Source of the DNA: Terrimicrobiaceae bacterium
Lineage (GTDB): Bacteria > Verrucomicrobiota > Verrucomicrobiia > Chthoniobacterales > Terrimicrobiaceae
Assembly (NCBI GenBank): GCA_018402345.1
Contig: JAGYIV010000012.1
Coordinates: forward strand, 1-64,000
Length of the DNA: 64,000 bases
Direction: 5' to 3'
Shown: positions 25,823-35,993 of the stretch, one piece after another
Layout of the letters: every line of letters starts with the position of its first letter
Numbering within the stretch: the first letter of the stretch is position 1
Notes under the pieces: generated by a model
What the model was told of the DNA's origin: nothing
What the model saw: only the letters and a program-made list of their open reading frames with translations
The model's database searches: none
Made by a program: the position numbers and the translations under genes

Positions 25823-27244
25823 TCAATGCCCGGCGGAAGGCGCGGTGGTCGGAACCTCGTTCTCAAACCCCGGCGGGCGGTAATCCTTGTCGCCGCCGAG
25901 CCGCATCCAGTGCCGATAAAGGAACAGGCACATCACAAATCCCGCCAAGGTGCATCCACCGCACCACACATAGATGAATCTGTAGTCTTTCAGCCCTTCG
26001 AGAAAGGCGCCGCACAACACCGGCGCCAGCGCCACACCCGCAAATCCAAAAATCTGGTTCGCCGTGAAAAACTGCCCGTATTTCGAGCGCGGCAGGAGCC
26101 GTGGCAGGATCGCCAGGTAGGCCCCCATGTAGATCGCCTGCGCGATGAAATTCACGATCAGCCAGAAAGTGAACGACCCCTCACTGTGAACGAAAAAGAA
26201 GTTCGCAAAAAAGGTCGCGCTCGAGAGCAGCATGCCGACCATGCCCACACGCAGCGGGTGGAAGCGGTCCACAAGCGGCCCCACCAGAAAAAACACCGGC
26301 ACCTGCACCAGTGAGCACCACCCGCGCGCTTGGCCGAAGGCGTCCAGACTCAGGCCCAGCGTGGGCGCGTAGCCCATGTCCTGCCCCGGCTTCGTTCCGA
26401 AAAACACCAGAAATGTCCATAGTGGCACGATCGCGCTCCAGAAGCAGAATGCCAACGAATAGGTCTTCAGATAAAACGAACGGCTGAAGCACTCCGTGAA
26501 ATACGCTTTTGTCGTTTTCACAAAACTCTCCTTGGGCGGTGGCTCGGGGTAGTCGCCCTCCTTCACCTTCCAGATCATAAGCAGAAACGACACGGCATAA
26601 AGGCCCGCCGAGATCACATAGATCCACGCTGTTTGCGTCTCCGCCTGGCCAAACATATAGCGGTGGAACACAAACGCCCCGAGCGCGCCCACGGCCCGGT
26701 AGCACCCCACAAATTTGCCCATCACCTCGGCCGGGATCACATCCACAAAGAGAAATTGATACACCTGCATGATGTAGGTGTTCGCCACCACAAAGACGAC
26801 CATGCAGCCCCCGATCCAGCCGATCTCCACGGCGGCAGGCGACTCCGCGCCGAATGCTCCGGAGAGAAACCCCGAGACCGGCTTGGCAAATCCCAAGCCT
26901 ATGAGCGCCACCACCACCAGCGGCGTCGCACCCAATAAAAACGGCCGCCGCCGCCCAAATCTCCCCCGGTGCCGGTCGCTCTGCACGCCAATCACCGGAT
27001 TCAGCAGAATCCCAAGCACCGCCGGCAGGCTCCCGGTGATGAACCCGATCAGCGTATCCGACGCGCTGGCCCATCGCAACTGCAGCGGCACCAGCGAGGT
27101 CGGCAACTGTTCCATGATCTGCAGGCACAAATCGCCCAGCAGCATCCAAAACATCACGGTGATCAATGCGCGACTGGTGTAAACCAGTGTCCCGACTTTG
27201 TAGGTTTTCACGCCGGCTTTCGGTTGCAATTCTTGGGGGCTCAT
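25823..27244 (-). CDS. MFS/GPH-family sugar symporter
   Basis: 473 residues with about 12 predicted membrane segments. The loop SDRHRGRFGRRRPF after the second or third helix is the characteristic motif A of the glycoside-pentoside-hexuronide and related sugar-cation symporters. Hydrophobic segments such as VVVALIGLGFA and WIGGCMVVFVVANTYIM are evident. It is the first gene of an operon with the cytoplasmic GH2, 5 nt apart, so the transported sugar is probably the GH2 substrate: an oligosaccharide released by the secreted enzymes. Transport mode and substrate are inferred. Confidence 0.87.
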   Translation of the reverse strand: MSPQELQPKAGVKTYKVGTLVYTSRALITVMFWMLLGDLCLQIMEQLPTSLVPLQLRWASASDTLIGFITGSLPAVLGILLNPVIGVQSDRHRGRFGRRRPFLLGATPLVVVALIGLGFAKPVSGFLSGAFGAESPAAVEIGWIGGCMVVFVVANTYIMQVYQFLFVDVIPAEVMGKFVGCYRAVGALGAFVFHRYMFGQAETQTAWIYVISAGLYAVSFLLMIWKVKEGDYPEPPPKESFVKTTKAYFTECFSRSFYLKTYSLAFCFWSAIVPLWTFLVFFGTKPGQDMGYAPTLGLSLDAFGQARGWCSLVQVPVFFLVGPLVDRFHPLRVGMVGMLLSSATFFANFFFVHSEGSFTFWLIVNFIAQAIYMGAYLAILPRLLPRSKYGQFFTANQIFGFAGVALAPVLCGAFLEGLKDYRFIYVWCGGCTLAGFVMCLFLYRHWMRLGGDKDYRPPGFENEVPTTAPSAGH

Positions 27245-27472
27245 GGATTGTCTGAAATGGGCACTTTAGAGTTTGACGACAATAATGCAAAATAAATGTA
27301 ATGGAATTTTGAAATGATGCCAAAGATGGTCTTGCATCAGCAAACTCCGATTAAAAAACAAATTTTCACATCGAAAAAATGCAATTTTTGAATTTTATAA
27401 AAATGTATATTATTGAAAAAAATTGTTGACGCATTCCGGTTTTCAACGGTATTTTTCATCCAAGTTCTCCCT
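27245..27472. promoter_or_regulatory. Divergent AT-rich promoter region with a sigma70-like promoter for the repeat protein
   Basis: This AT-rich gap separates the leftward symporter operon from the rightward beta-strand-repeat gene. TTGACG at 27426-27431 and TATTTT at 27450-27455, 18 nt apart, form a plausible -35/-10 pair for the rightward gene, leaving a short leader before the ATG at 27473. This argues for the 27473 start over the in-frame ATG at 27413. The leftward promoter was not identified. Confidence 0.45.
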
Positions 27473-30400
27473 ATGAATTTTTTAGCCGTTCAACAATTCC
27501 GTGACATCTCGGTGTCCTGCCGGGCTCTTGGTGCGTCTCAACGCTGGCAAAGTCATTGGTGCGCGGCGCTCTTTTCATTGATCCGTTCCACAGGCGTTTC
27601 GATTTTTTCTTCGGGCCGGTTGGTTGCCTGCGTCATCCTCGGCTTGGCCATTGCGATGGGAGGCAACGCCAATGCGGCCAACTACACTTACACGATCCCG
27701 GCATCGGGCACCGACCAGTGGGCTTCTGGAACAAATTGGGGCGGCGGCACGGCACCCGCGAGCTCATCCACCACGACCCTTATTTTCACGGGTTCGCAGG
27801 CTGCCGGTGCCACAGCCGATTCCAACAACGACATTGGCGGCACATTCCAACTGAACAAACTCACCTTCAGCGGCACTGGCCCAGGCTCTGGGACCGCTCC
27901 GGTTTTCAACATCACGGGAAATGCGCTGGAGTTCCTTAACAATGGCGGCACAGAACCAAGCATTGCCTTGTCCGGCTCAGGAACTATCAAAACAGCAGTT
28001 AACATCACCAACGACCTGATTCTCACAAACAATCTAGCCGTGACGTTGGCCACCAACCTCACTGGCAACCTCTCCGGCGTCATCAGCGGCTCCGGCAAAA
28101 TCTCCAAAAGCACCGGCACCTCCACTCTCGTCCTATCGAACACTGCCAACAGCTTCAGTGGCGGGGTTGCCGTAACGAATGGATTCCTCTCGGTCGCCTC
28201 GCTTGGAAACACCGGTGCGAACAGCGCGTTGGGCACCAATGGAACTATCAGTCTGTCAACCGCAAGCAACGCCGGCGGTCTGACCTGGACCGGCAACTCC
28301 GAGACCAGCAATAAGACGATCACCATCGGAACCTCCACCGGTGCGGTGACGCTTACCTCACAAACCGCTGGGCAAGTCCTCACCCTTCAAAATGCCCTCC
28401 AAATAACGAATTCCAGCTCAAAAATTCTGACAGTGAATGGAAACGGAGGTCTTGTGCTGGAGGGCGGCATTGCCGGATCGAACGCAACAGGAACATCGCT
28501 GGTCAAGTCTGGAAGCGGCACATTGGCCCTCGGAGGCGCTAGCACCTACAACGGCACCACGACGATAAATGCCGGCACCCTCCAAATTGGAAACGGCGCC
28601 ACAAGCGGTTCACTCTCCACAGCCAGCGCGATCACCAACAACGCCACGCTCGCCTTCAATCGCACCGACACCGTCACGCAGGGCACGGACTTCGCCAGCG
28701 CCATCGGCGGCAGCGGATCCCTCATCCAAGCGGGAAGCGGCAACCTTGTCCTCAGCGGCGTCAACACCTACACCGGCAACACCACCGTCTCGAGCGGCAC
28801 CCTTGAAATCTCGAATGCCAGCGCGCTCGGTGGGACCGGCAACGGCACCACAGTCTCCTCCGGAGCCACCCTCGCCCTTTCCGGCGGCATCACAGTCACC
28901 GGCGAAAACCTGACCATCAGCGGTTCGGGAGTCGGCGGCGCTGGAGCGTTGAGAAGCTTGTCAGGCAACAACACTTGGAACACCACAGGGGTCACCATCA
29001 CCCTCGCGGCCGATGCCACCATCGGAAGCGATGCCGACACGCTGACGCTGGAACGCACCAGTGGTTCTTTTATCACCGGAGCGAACCACACCCTCACGCT
29101 CGTGGGCGCGGGAAATTTCACGATCAAAAACAGCCTCGCGCTCGGCACGGGGGGTCTCACATTAAATGGAACCGGATTGGTGTCCCTCGGAGTGAGTTCC
29201 AGCAGTTCCTACACCGGCGCCACGACCATCAACAGCGGCACCCTCCAAATCGCCAACAGCAACCGCATCAACGACTCCAGCACGCTCGTGATCAATGGTG
29301 GCCGCTTCAATATGGTGAACTTCAGCGATACCGTCGCCGGCGTCACGCTCACCTCCGGCAGCATCACCGGCACGACTGGCGTCCTGACCTCTGCCAGCGA
29401 CTTCGACCTCCAGAGCGGCACGGTCGATGCGATCATCGCAGGCTCTGTGGGCGTGAATAAAACCACCTCCGGCACAGTCACCCTCTCCAAAGCGAACACC
29501 TACTCCGGTGGCACGACGATCAACGCTGGCACCCTCCAGGTCGGAGCGGGTGGCACGACAGGCAGCCTCTCGACATCCAGCGCGATCACCAACAACGGCA
29601 CAATCGCTTTCAACCGCTCAAATACCCTCACTCAAGGAACCGACTTCGCCAGCGCGATCAGCGGCACAGGGGCATTGATCCAAGCCGGCAGCGGCACACT
29701 CGTCCTTTCCGGAGCCAACACCTACAGCGGCGCGACGACGATCAGCGCCGGCACGCTCCAAATCGGCGCAGGGGGCACGACAGGCAGTCTCTCGACATCC
29801 AGCGCGATCACCAACAACGGCGCTTTGGTTTTCAACCGCTCCAACGCAGTCACCCAGGGCACGGATTTCAGCGGGGCCGCCATCACCGGCACCGGCATGA
29901 TCATTAAACAAGGCTCCAGCGACGCGACCCTCAACAATAGCGCCAACAGCTTCAGCGGCGGCGTCTGGGTGCAGAACGGCACGCTTTACGCAAACAGCTT
30001 CGGCGACAGCGGCAGTCGCGAGTTTTCTTGGAACCAATGGCACGATCAAGCTGGGCAGCACCAGCACAGGGGGCGGCCTTCGATTCAGCAATGGCTCCCC
30101 CGTTGAAACCACGGACAAAGTCATCGACCTCGCCGGAACCACCGGGGGCGGCACGATCACCGCAGCCAATGCCACCATCACGATGACCAGCGATCTCGCG
30201 ATGTCCGGAGCGGGAAGCAAAACGCTCTCTTTCAATTCCAGCGGAAACACAAATACCTTCAACCTCACCTTCGACGGCCTCCTCGCCGATGTGAACGGCG
30301 TGCTCTCCGTTGGTTTTGGCGGCAGTGGAAACGGGAATTTCCTACTGGGCAATGCGAACAATTCCTTCAGCGGACCGGTTACCATCAATGCCAATACCAC

Positions 30401-32297
30401 AGGCACGACCACCACACTGAGCGCGGCATCTTTTGGGATGACTGGCAGCAACAGCCATCTCGGAAAAAACGGCACCATTTTTATCGGTGCCTCCTCCACC
30501 ACAGCAACCAACATTCTCAAATACACGGGCACAGGAGAGACCTCGGATAAAAACATCAATCTCAGCCGTGGACCGACCGGCGGGGTCAGGATCGACCAAT
30601 CCGGCGCATCCGGCCAACTCGTGCTCACAGGCAACATCACCAATACGGGCTCTGGCACGAAGGCTCTCACCCTGCAAGGCTCCACCGCCGGCACCGCGCT
30701 CCTCAGCGGCACTATCGCCAACAGCAGCGGCGGCAATGCCACCAATGTGACGAAGGCCGGCACTGGCACATGGATTCTCTCGGGGTCAAACACCTACACC
30801 GGCACCACGACGATAAATGCCGGCACGCTCCAAATTGGAAACGGCGCCACAAGCGGTTCACTCTCCACAGCCAGCGCGATCACCAACAACGCCACGCTCG
30901 CCTTCAATCGCACCGACACCGTCACGCAGGGCACGGACTTCGCCAGCGCCATCGGAGGCAGCGGATCCCTCATCCAAGCAGGAAGCGGCAACCTTGTCCT
31001 CAGCGGCGTCAACACCTATACCGGCAATACCACCGTCTCGAGCGGCACCCTCGAAATCTCGAATGCCAGCGCGCTCGGCGGGACCGGCAACGGCACCACA
31101 GTCTCCTCCGGAGCCACCCTCGCCCTTTCCGGCGGCATCACAGTCACCGGCGAAAACCTGACCATCAGCGGTTCGGGAGTCGGCGGCGCTGGAGCGTTGA
31201 GAAGCTTGTCAGGCAACAACACCTGGAACACCACAGGGGTCACCATCACCCTCGCGGCCGATGCCACCATCGGAAGCGAAGCCGACACGCTGACGCTGGA
31301 ACGTGCCAGTGGTTCTTTTATCACCGGAGCGGACCACACCCTCACGCTCGTGGGCGCGGGAAATTTCACGATCAAAAACAACCTCGCGCTCGGCACGGGG
31401 GGTCTCACATTAAATGGAACCGGATTGGTGACCCTCGGAGTCAACGGCAGCAGTTCCTACACCGGCGCCACGACCATCAACAGCGGCACCCTCCAAATCG
31501 CCAACAGCAACCGCATCAACGACTCCAGCACGCTCGTGATCAATGGTGGCCGCTTCAATATGGTGAACTTCAGCGATACCGTCGCCGGCGTCACGCTCAC
31601 CTCCGGCAGCATCACCGGCACGACTGGCGTCCTGACCTCTGCCAGCGACTTCGACCTCCAGAGCGGCACGGTCGATGCGATCATCGCAGGCTCTGTGGGC
31701 GTGAATAAAACCACCTCCGGCACAGTCACCCTCTCCAAAGCGAACACCTTTACTGGAGCAACAACAATCACCGCCGGCACGCTCGGAGCCAACGCCACCG
31801 GCGCTCTTGGAAGCACGACGAACATCACCGTAACCGGCGGTTCCCTTCTTGTTGGGGCGGACGACGCGATCAACGACTCGGCGGACATAACCCTCGCCGG
31901 CGGCACGCTGGAGTTCGGCGGAAACATCAACGAAACCGTGGGCGCGCTCACGCTCTCCGCCAACTCGACGATCGACATGGGCGGGGGAAACGTCGCGCTC
32001 GAGTTCTCGAACTTGGTCACTCAACTCACGAGCACCACCCGCCTGAACATCTACAACTACACGCTGTATTCGGACCACCTCTACTTCACGAGCAACGCGA
32101 ACCTCTCCGACAGCCTGCAATATATCAGCTTCTACAGCGGGTTCGGCACAGGCTTTATCGGCAACAGCTTCATCGAAGGGATCAGCCCCTACGAAATCCG
32201 CCCCGTCCCCGAACCCGAAACCTGGGCCACCGCAGTCGCCCTGCTCGCCGGTGCCGGCATTGCCTGGGCAAGAAACCGCAGGCGTCGCAAGACCTGA
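27473..32297 (+). CDS. Autotransporter-associated beta-strand-repeat protein with PEP-CTERM anchor (single frameshift)
   Basis: A giant secreted protein of about 1607 residues. The signal segment is RLVACVILGLAIAMGGNANA after an extended N-region. The body is built of repeats of the pattern LxLSGxNTYTGxTTINAGTLQIG, the 32-residue autotransporter-associated beta-strand repeat, forming a right-handed beta-helix rich in Gly, Ser, Thr and Asn. The C-terminus is VPEPETW, a hydrophobic stretch (AVALLAGAGIAWA) and NRRRRKT: a PEP-CTERM signal processed by exosortase. The first frame ends at 30106, but coding switches at about 30017-30026: removing one base restores LGTNGTIKLGS. It probably lies on the cell surface or in an extracellular matrix. 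No enzyme domain is visible and no exosortase is in the window. Confidence 0.87.
28553..29500 (+). repeat. 948-bp internal repeat, copy 1
   Basis: This block recurs at 30801-31748 at a constant offset of 2248 with no insertions or deletions and only scattered substitutions (for example SDADT/SEADT, GANHT/GADHT and VSLGVSSSSS/VTLGVNGSSS in the protein). It encodes about 316 residues of beta-helix. The absence of gaps points to a genuine recent intragenic duplication or gene conversion. Confidence 0.93.
30801..31748 (+). repeat. 948-bp internal repeat, copy 2
   Basis: Second copy of the block at 28553-29500, separated from it by about 1.3 kb that contains shorter related repeats (29500-29880) and the frameshift. 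Homology ends abruptly at AGCGAACACC, after which the two copies continue with different sequence. Confidence 0.93.
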
Positions 32298-32324
32298 ACC
32301 GCGCGCCCGAGCCCGTCAAAAAAA

Positions 32325-32338
32325 TGGCCGATCGGCCA
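32325..32338. terminator. Perfect palindrome flanked by A tracts
   Basis: TGGCCGATCGGCCA is a perfect 14-bp palindrome preceded by seven A's and followed by six. Read leftward it is a GC-rich inverted repeat followed by a T tract, as in an intrinsic terminator for the minus-strand remnant. A hairpin would have almost no loop, so a protein-binding site is also possible. Confidence 0.4.
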
Positions 32339-32362
32339 AAAAAGTTGCGGGATTGAGGTTCG

Positions 32363-32710
32363 TTAGCAGACGGTTTGCATTTCGATGCCGAGGAGGGATG
32401 CGAGTTTTTTCAGTTTATGGGCGTTGTGGCCGATGCCGATGGCGCAGTGGTGGGCTGGGCCGTGGGCGTTCCATTGTTCCATAAAGGCGCGGGCTCCGAT
32501 GGGGAATTTGTAGCGGCTGTTGGTGTTTCCGATTTGCAGGATCGGGCCAGGGAAATGCCCGGCGAACTTGCGGAAAAACGATTCCTTGTCGAGGACCCAT
32601 ACCGTGCTTCCCCCTTCGACAATGCTCAGGAGCGGTTTCTCGAGCAAGTCGCGTAAAAAATTTCCAGTCGATTCACTTATCAATTCCTCCTTCAGGTCAA
32701 TGTGCACCAA
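32363..32710 (-). pseudogene. C-terminal remnant of an L-fucose/L-arabinose isomerase-like gene
   Basis: The 115-codon frame contains [20 protein letters not shown] and AWNxxGPAHHC-like sequence ([20 protein letters not shown]), which I recognise as the end of the FucI/AraA-like isomerase fold. The beginning ([10 protein letters not shown]) starts in mid-domain: about 400 residues are missing, and the upstream DNA is replaced by a transposon fragment. An isomerase for fucose would fit the fucosidase in this window, so this may be a pathway gene lost by insertion. Family is by pattern recall only. Confidence 0.65.
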
Positions 32711-32975
32711 TCCCGAGCGCCACGAACACCCTGATCGATCCAGGAAAACTCAGCAGCCCGCGCTCCAGTTCGCGGAGCAACCCCGCCGCCAAGCGCGCCT
32801 GCCCTTCAGTGGCAATCCGCAAACCGCGCCGCACTCATGCCCGCCCGCTCAAAGGCCTCAACAATCGCCTCGCACTTTTCCAAAGGCGTGCGACACGCCC
32901 CAGAGTGGCTTGCTTGAGAAGCTCGCCACCCGGCGAACCCACAGTGATTTCAGTTCCTGCTTTTGTTGGTGTCAT
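32702..32975 (-). mobile_element. IS66-family remnant (orfA tail and orfB start)
   Basis: Read leftward in three shifting frames, the sequence gives LEKCEAIVEAFERAGMSAARFA, then QARLAAGLLREL, then [14 protein letters not shown]. The first two match the IS66 accessory OrfA (helix-turn-helix and C-terminus) and the last the start of OrfB/TnpB. Everything between and beyond is deleted, and stops interrupt each frame. It lies exactly where the isomerase remnant is broken. Confidence 0.55.
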
Positions 32976-33072
32976 CGCCCAACCCTACGACACCTGCAGT
33001 TTCTCCAATAGTGGCGCTACGCGCACCGCTTACGGGGTGGCTTGATCCTGTCGCGGTAAAGAGTAACGGGTG

Positions 33073-33095
33073 GGAGCGCCAACGTCCCCGTTGGC
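33073..33095 (+). repeat. REP-like palindromic element, copy 1
   Basis: Contains the inverted repeat GCCAACGTCCCCGTTGGC (33078-33095; 6-bp arms) preceded by GGAGC. A near-identical copy lies in reverse orientation at 45073-45095. The surrounding 33.0-33.25 kb shows no convincing gene. Confidence 0.6.
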
Positions 33096-33261
33096 ATCGC
33101 GGACCTGTGCGGGCCGAGGAGGACCTCGGCGTTCCCATGCGGTTTTGACCCCGGCGGAATACGTTTTGCAACGGCGTTTCGAGGCTCCGCATAGAGTTCG
33201 GGTCGGCATCGTCGCTGAGAATGAGGTGTTTGACCTTTTGGGAGCATCGGTGCCTTGCGGC

Positions 33262-33336
33262 GCCGAGTGGCGAAATCGTGTTTTTCCCCAAGGTTCCCAA
33301 GCAACCGATGCTGCAGTCTCAAATTTCCCCTCCTGA
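33262..33336 (+). pseudogene. C-terminal remnant of a Phd-like antitoxin
   Basis: AEWRNRVFPQGSQATDAAVS is nearly the same as the tail of the intact antitoxin at 36655-36897 (AEWRNRVFPEGPQSTDSAID). The DNA upstream does not encode the Phd N-terminus, so this is a broken copy or recombination scar at the left edge of the TA cluster. Confidence 0.6.
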
Positions 33337-33387
33337 CTTTCTTCTCTCTCCCTTGACAACCCTGCGCCAGCGTAAGACCATCTTACC

Positions 33388-33642
33388 ATGACTGCTACCC
33401 TCTCATCCAAAGGGCAAATCGTTTTGAATGCCAGCTTGCGTCGCGTGCTGGGCCTTACTCCAGGGATGAAGTTTGAAGTTCGAGGTGAGAGCGACCGCAT
33501 CGTGTTAGAGCCTATTCGCTTGTCGAAGCCATCGGCCAGAATCATCAAAGAAACATCCGGCGGGTATTCTGTGTTGGATGTGGAAGATGCCCCCACGCTC
33601 ACCAGCGAGCGTGTAGCAGCCGCACTCGCCGACTTCCCATGA
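33388..33642 (+). CDS. AbrB/MazE-type antitoxin (VapB-like)
   Basis: 84 residues. MTATLSSKGQIVLNASLRRV followed by LGLTPGMKFEV is the swapped-hairpin SpoVT/AbrB DNA-binding fold of VapB and MazE antitoxins. The acidic-hydrophobic tail (TSERVAAALADFP) would bind the toxin. It overlaps the PIN toxin by 4 nt (ATGA). Such pairs repress their own promoter; TTGACA at 33353-33358 is a candidate -35 element. Confidence 0.88.
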   Translation: MTATLSSKGQIVLNASLRRVLGLTPGMKFEVRGESDRIVLEPIRLSKPSARIIKETSGGYSVLDVEDAPTLTSERVAAALADFP

Positions 33643-34025
33643 GCTATCTCCTCGATGTCAACGCGCTCATAGCGATCGGTTACAAAAAGCATGAGTTTCA
33701 TCAACGCGTCACTCTCTGGGCAAAAGGGAAAAATCTCTTCACTTGCAGCATTTCAGAGATCGGCTTCGTGCGTGTTCTTTCCGGCTTGCCCGAGGCAGTT
33801 GTCACTACCGCGCTCTGCCGACAGCTGCTCGCGCAAATGAAAGCCGATTGGAAACTGCAGCTCCTGCCAGATCACCGCGCTGCTGAAACTTTACCCGATT
33901 GGGTGCGGAGTCCGCGACAAGTTATGGATGGCCATCTCCTCGATTTAGCTCAAGCCAATACAGCCCAGTTGGCAACGACCGATGCCGGAATCCCCGGTGC
34001 CATTGTGATCCCCAACATCCCATAA
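33639..34025 (+). CDS. PIN-domain ribonuclease toxin (VapC-like)
   Basis: 128 residues. PIN-domain acidic residues are visible in MSYLLDVNALIAI (first Asp), SISEIGFVRVL (Glu), and VMDGHLLDLAQANTAQLATTDAG (two Asp). VapC toxins cleave tRNA or rRNA when the antitoxin is degraded. Encoded directly after its AbrB-type antitoxin with an ATGA overlap. Confidence 0.9.
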   Translation: MSYLLDVNALIAIGYKKHEFHQRVTLWAKGKNLFTCSISEIGFVRVLSGLPEAVVTTALCRQLLAQMKADWKLQLLPDHRAAETLPDWVRSPRQVMDGHLLDLAQANTAQLATTDAGIPGAIVIPNIP

Positions 34026-34070
34026 AAACTTCATTCCACACGACCCTTTCCCTATCACTTTCACTTTTTC

Positions 34071-34095
34071 TAGTCTCAGGTTTCAAATTCCACTC
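34071..34095 (+). repeat. TA-cluster spacer repeat, copy 1
   Basis: Core TAGTCTCAGGTTTCAAAT inside a pyrimidine-rich spacer. Copies recur at 35671-35700, 36461-36485 and 37386-37407, each after a complete gene unit. Confidence 0.75.
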
Positions 34096-34130
34096 TTCCC
34101 TTTTACTCCACGCTTTCACTCGCATCTTAA

Positions 34131-35586
34131 ATGACCCGCAATACAATCCAAAAGATCGATCAGAGGGCTTTGCTCTCTCGATTGATGCTGGATATATCCG
34201 GTGGCGAATCTGTGACTTTGGAGTTCAAAAAATCCACCGCCGAAAAAGACAAGGCTTGCCGCACGCTTTGTGCGTTTGCCAATGGGCAAGGTGGAGAACT
34301 GGTTTTTGGAGTGACGCCCTCAGGCAAAGTTATCGGTCAAAAAGTCACCGACCGCACATTGGAAGAGTTGGCTCAGGAATTCCGAGGTTTCGAGCCTGGC
34401 TTGAATCCCTATATTCAGCGCATTCCTATTGCGGCAGGCGAACAGGAGCTTGAGGCGCTGCTCGTCCGAGTGGAGCGCGCGTCCAACACTCCGGTTTCGT
34501 TTCGAGGCGTGCCCTATGAGCGCGTGCTCAACACCACGCGCGTCATGCCCCGAAGCGACTACCAGCGCCATCTTCTTGAATCCATGCATACCAGCGACCG
34601 CTGGGAGATCCAACCTGCAAAAGGTTGCAAGATTGAAGATCTCGATCTGAATGAATTGGTGGTTACCATTGAAGAATCGATCCGCCGTGGCCGCCTCTTA
34701 GATCCGGGCACGCGAGATTCTCTTGCGTTACTCAGAGGTCTCGGACTCTTGGTGCACAGTGACCAACTCAGTTGCGCAGCGGTGGCCCTCTTTTGCAAAG
34801 ACGACCAAGCATTGCCAGCATTTCCCCAATTCCAGCTTCGACTCGCCCGCTTCAAAGGCAAAACGCGCGAAGAGTTCTTGGATAATCGCCAATACAGCGG
34901 CAATGCATTTGGCCTTCTGCGCCGCGCAGAGCGGTTTGCTCGACTGGTTGCCCATTGCCAGCAAGATTGTGCCCAGTCAATTGGCTCGCACGGATACGCC
35001 CGCGCTCCCGCTGGAGGCCGTTCGAGAAGCCTTGGCAAATGCTTTTGCGCATCGCGACTACAGCAGTCCTTCTGGAGCAGTTTCTGTGGCCTTGTATGAC
35101 GACCGATTGGAAATCATCTCGCCCGGTGAATTGCACTTTGGACTCACCCCCGAAAAACTCTACCAACCCCATGAATCCAAGCCCTGGAACCCATGGATCG
35201 CTAAAATTTTCTACCGCCGAGGCCTCATAGAAACATGGGGGCGTGGCATCCTGCAAATCATCAAATTGATGCAAGACGCAGGTCTGTCCGCTCCACAGAT
35301 TCAATTAGGCCCTGATACTGTCAGCATCATATTTGCTCTGCCCAGCGTTCTCACACAGGAGAAAAGTTCGGAGAAAAGTTCGGAGAAAAGTTCGGAGAAA
35401 ATCCTCGAACTCCTCAAGCTGCAACCTGCTTTGTCCGCCAAAGCGCTTGCAGAAAAAATAAACATGACCTCCAGAGCCGTGGAAAAGCAAATTGGCTTGC
35501 TCAAGAAAAGCGGTAAACTCCGCCGCATTGGACCAGCAAAAGGCGGGCGCTGGAATGTTGTAAGCCAAGCTCCGCACTCGAACTAA
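34131..35586 (+). CDS. AlbA_2/divergent-AAA (Schlafen-like) ATP-binding transcriptional regulator (single frameshift)
   Basis: The N-terminal part ESVTLEFKKSTAEKDKACRT and FANGQGGELVFGVTPSGKV is the AlbA_2 domain. The middle part REALANAFAHRDYSSPSGAV and RLEIISPGELHFGLTP is the HATPase-like C-terminal region of the same family. The C-terminus has repeated SSEK units and a winged-helix segment (LSAKALAEKINMTSRAVEKQIGLLKKSG). The two frames (34131-35099 and from 34939) join if one base at about 34938 is removed, giving about 484 residues. Such proteins are often annotated as ATP-dependent helicase RecG-like or transcriptional regulators and are common in mobile and defence DNA. It sits between TA modules. 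Confidence 0.82.
35359..35400 (+). repeat. 12-nt coding tandem repeat
   Basis: GAGAAAAGTTCG is repeated three times plus a half unit, encoding EKSS repeats in the linker before the winged helix. Unit number could vary by slippage without changing frame. Confidence 0.9.
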
Positions 35587-35670
35587 ATGAGTTTGGCTCC
35601 AGTCTGATCCCAAAAATCCCATAAAAACTTCCCTATCCCCTTCACTCCCAGATTTTTTCCGGCTTCCGGT

Positions 35671-35700
35671 TTCCAGTCTCAGGTCTCAAACTCCACTCCA
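35671..35700 (+). repeat. TA-cluster spacer repeat, copy 2
   Basis: CCAGTCTCAGGTCTCAAACT with pyrimidine-rich flanks. The spacer also repeats the ATCCCATAAAAACTTC sequence found at the end of the VapC gene at 34016, as if a cassette boundary had been copied. Confidence 0.75.
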
Positions 35701-35747
35701 CACTTTTCTCGTTTTGACACTCTGCACACTTTGTGTATTTTTTAGAT

Positions 35748-35993
35748 ATGCATGCCACACTATCCCAATTGCACCGCGAGACTCGTCGCATCGTTCGTCC
35801 AGTCATTCATGGTGGCGAAGAGGTTGTGATCACCGATTTCGGAAAACCGGTCGCCCGCATCGTGCCCTACATGCCGACTGTCACCGTGAGCCCTTCGCAG
35901 GCTAGGGAAAGCGGCACCTTGGATGACGATAGTATCTTGGCAGCGGTAATCGAAGCCCGTGAGGACGAATTGGAACGCCTCGTCGCTCCGTGA
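35748..35993 (+). CDS. Phd/YefM-family antitoxin
   Basis: 81 residues from the ATG at 35748. HATLSQLHRETRRIVRPVIH with GEEVVITDFGKPVARIVPY is the Phd/YefM pattern (N-terminal DNA-binding domain). The C-terminus is acidic and helical. Its stop overlaps the GTG of the next gene (GTGA), typical of TA operons. Confidence 0.85.
   Translation: MHATLSQLHRETRRIVRPVIHGGEEVVITDFGKPVARIVPYMPTVTVSPSQARESGTLDDDSILAAVIEAREDELERLVAP

Noticed and set aside
27413-27472. Start of the beta-strand-repeat protein at 27413
   Set aside because: The TTGACG/TATTTT promoter lies downstream of this ATG, favouring the start at 27473.
32950-33300. 116-codon minus-strand frame and its plus-strand counterpart
   Set aside because: The region contains a REP-like palindrome and an antitoxin tail; the frames show no domain.
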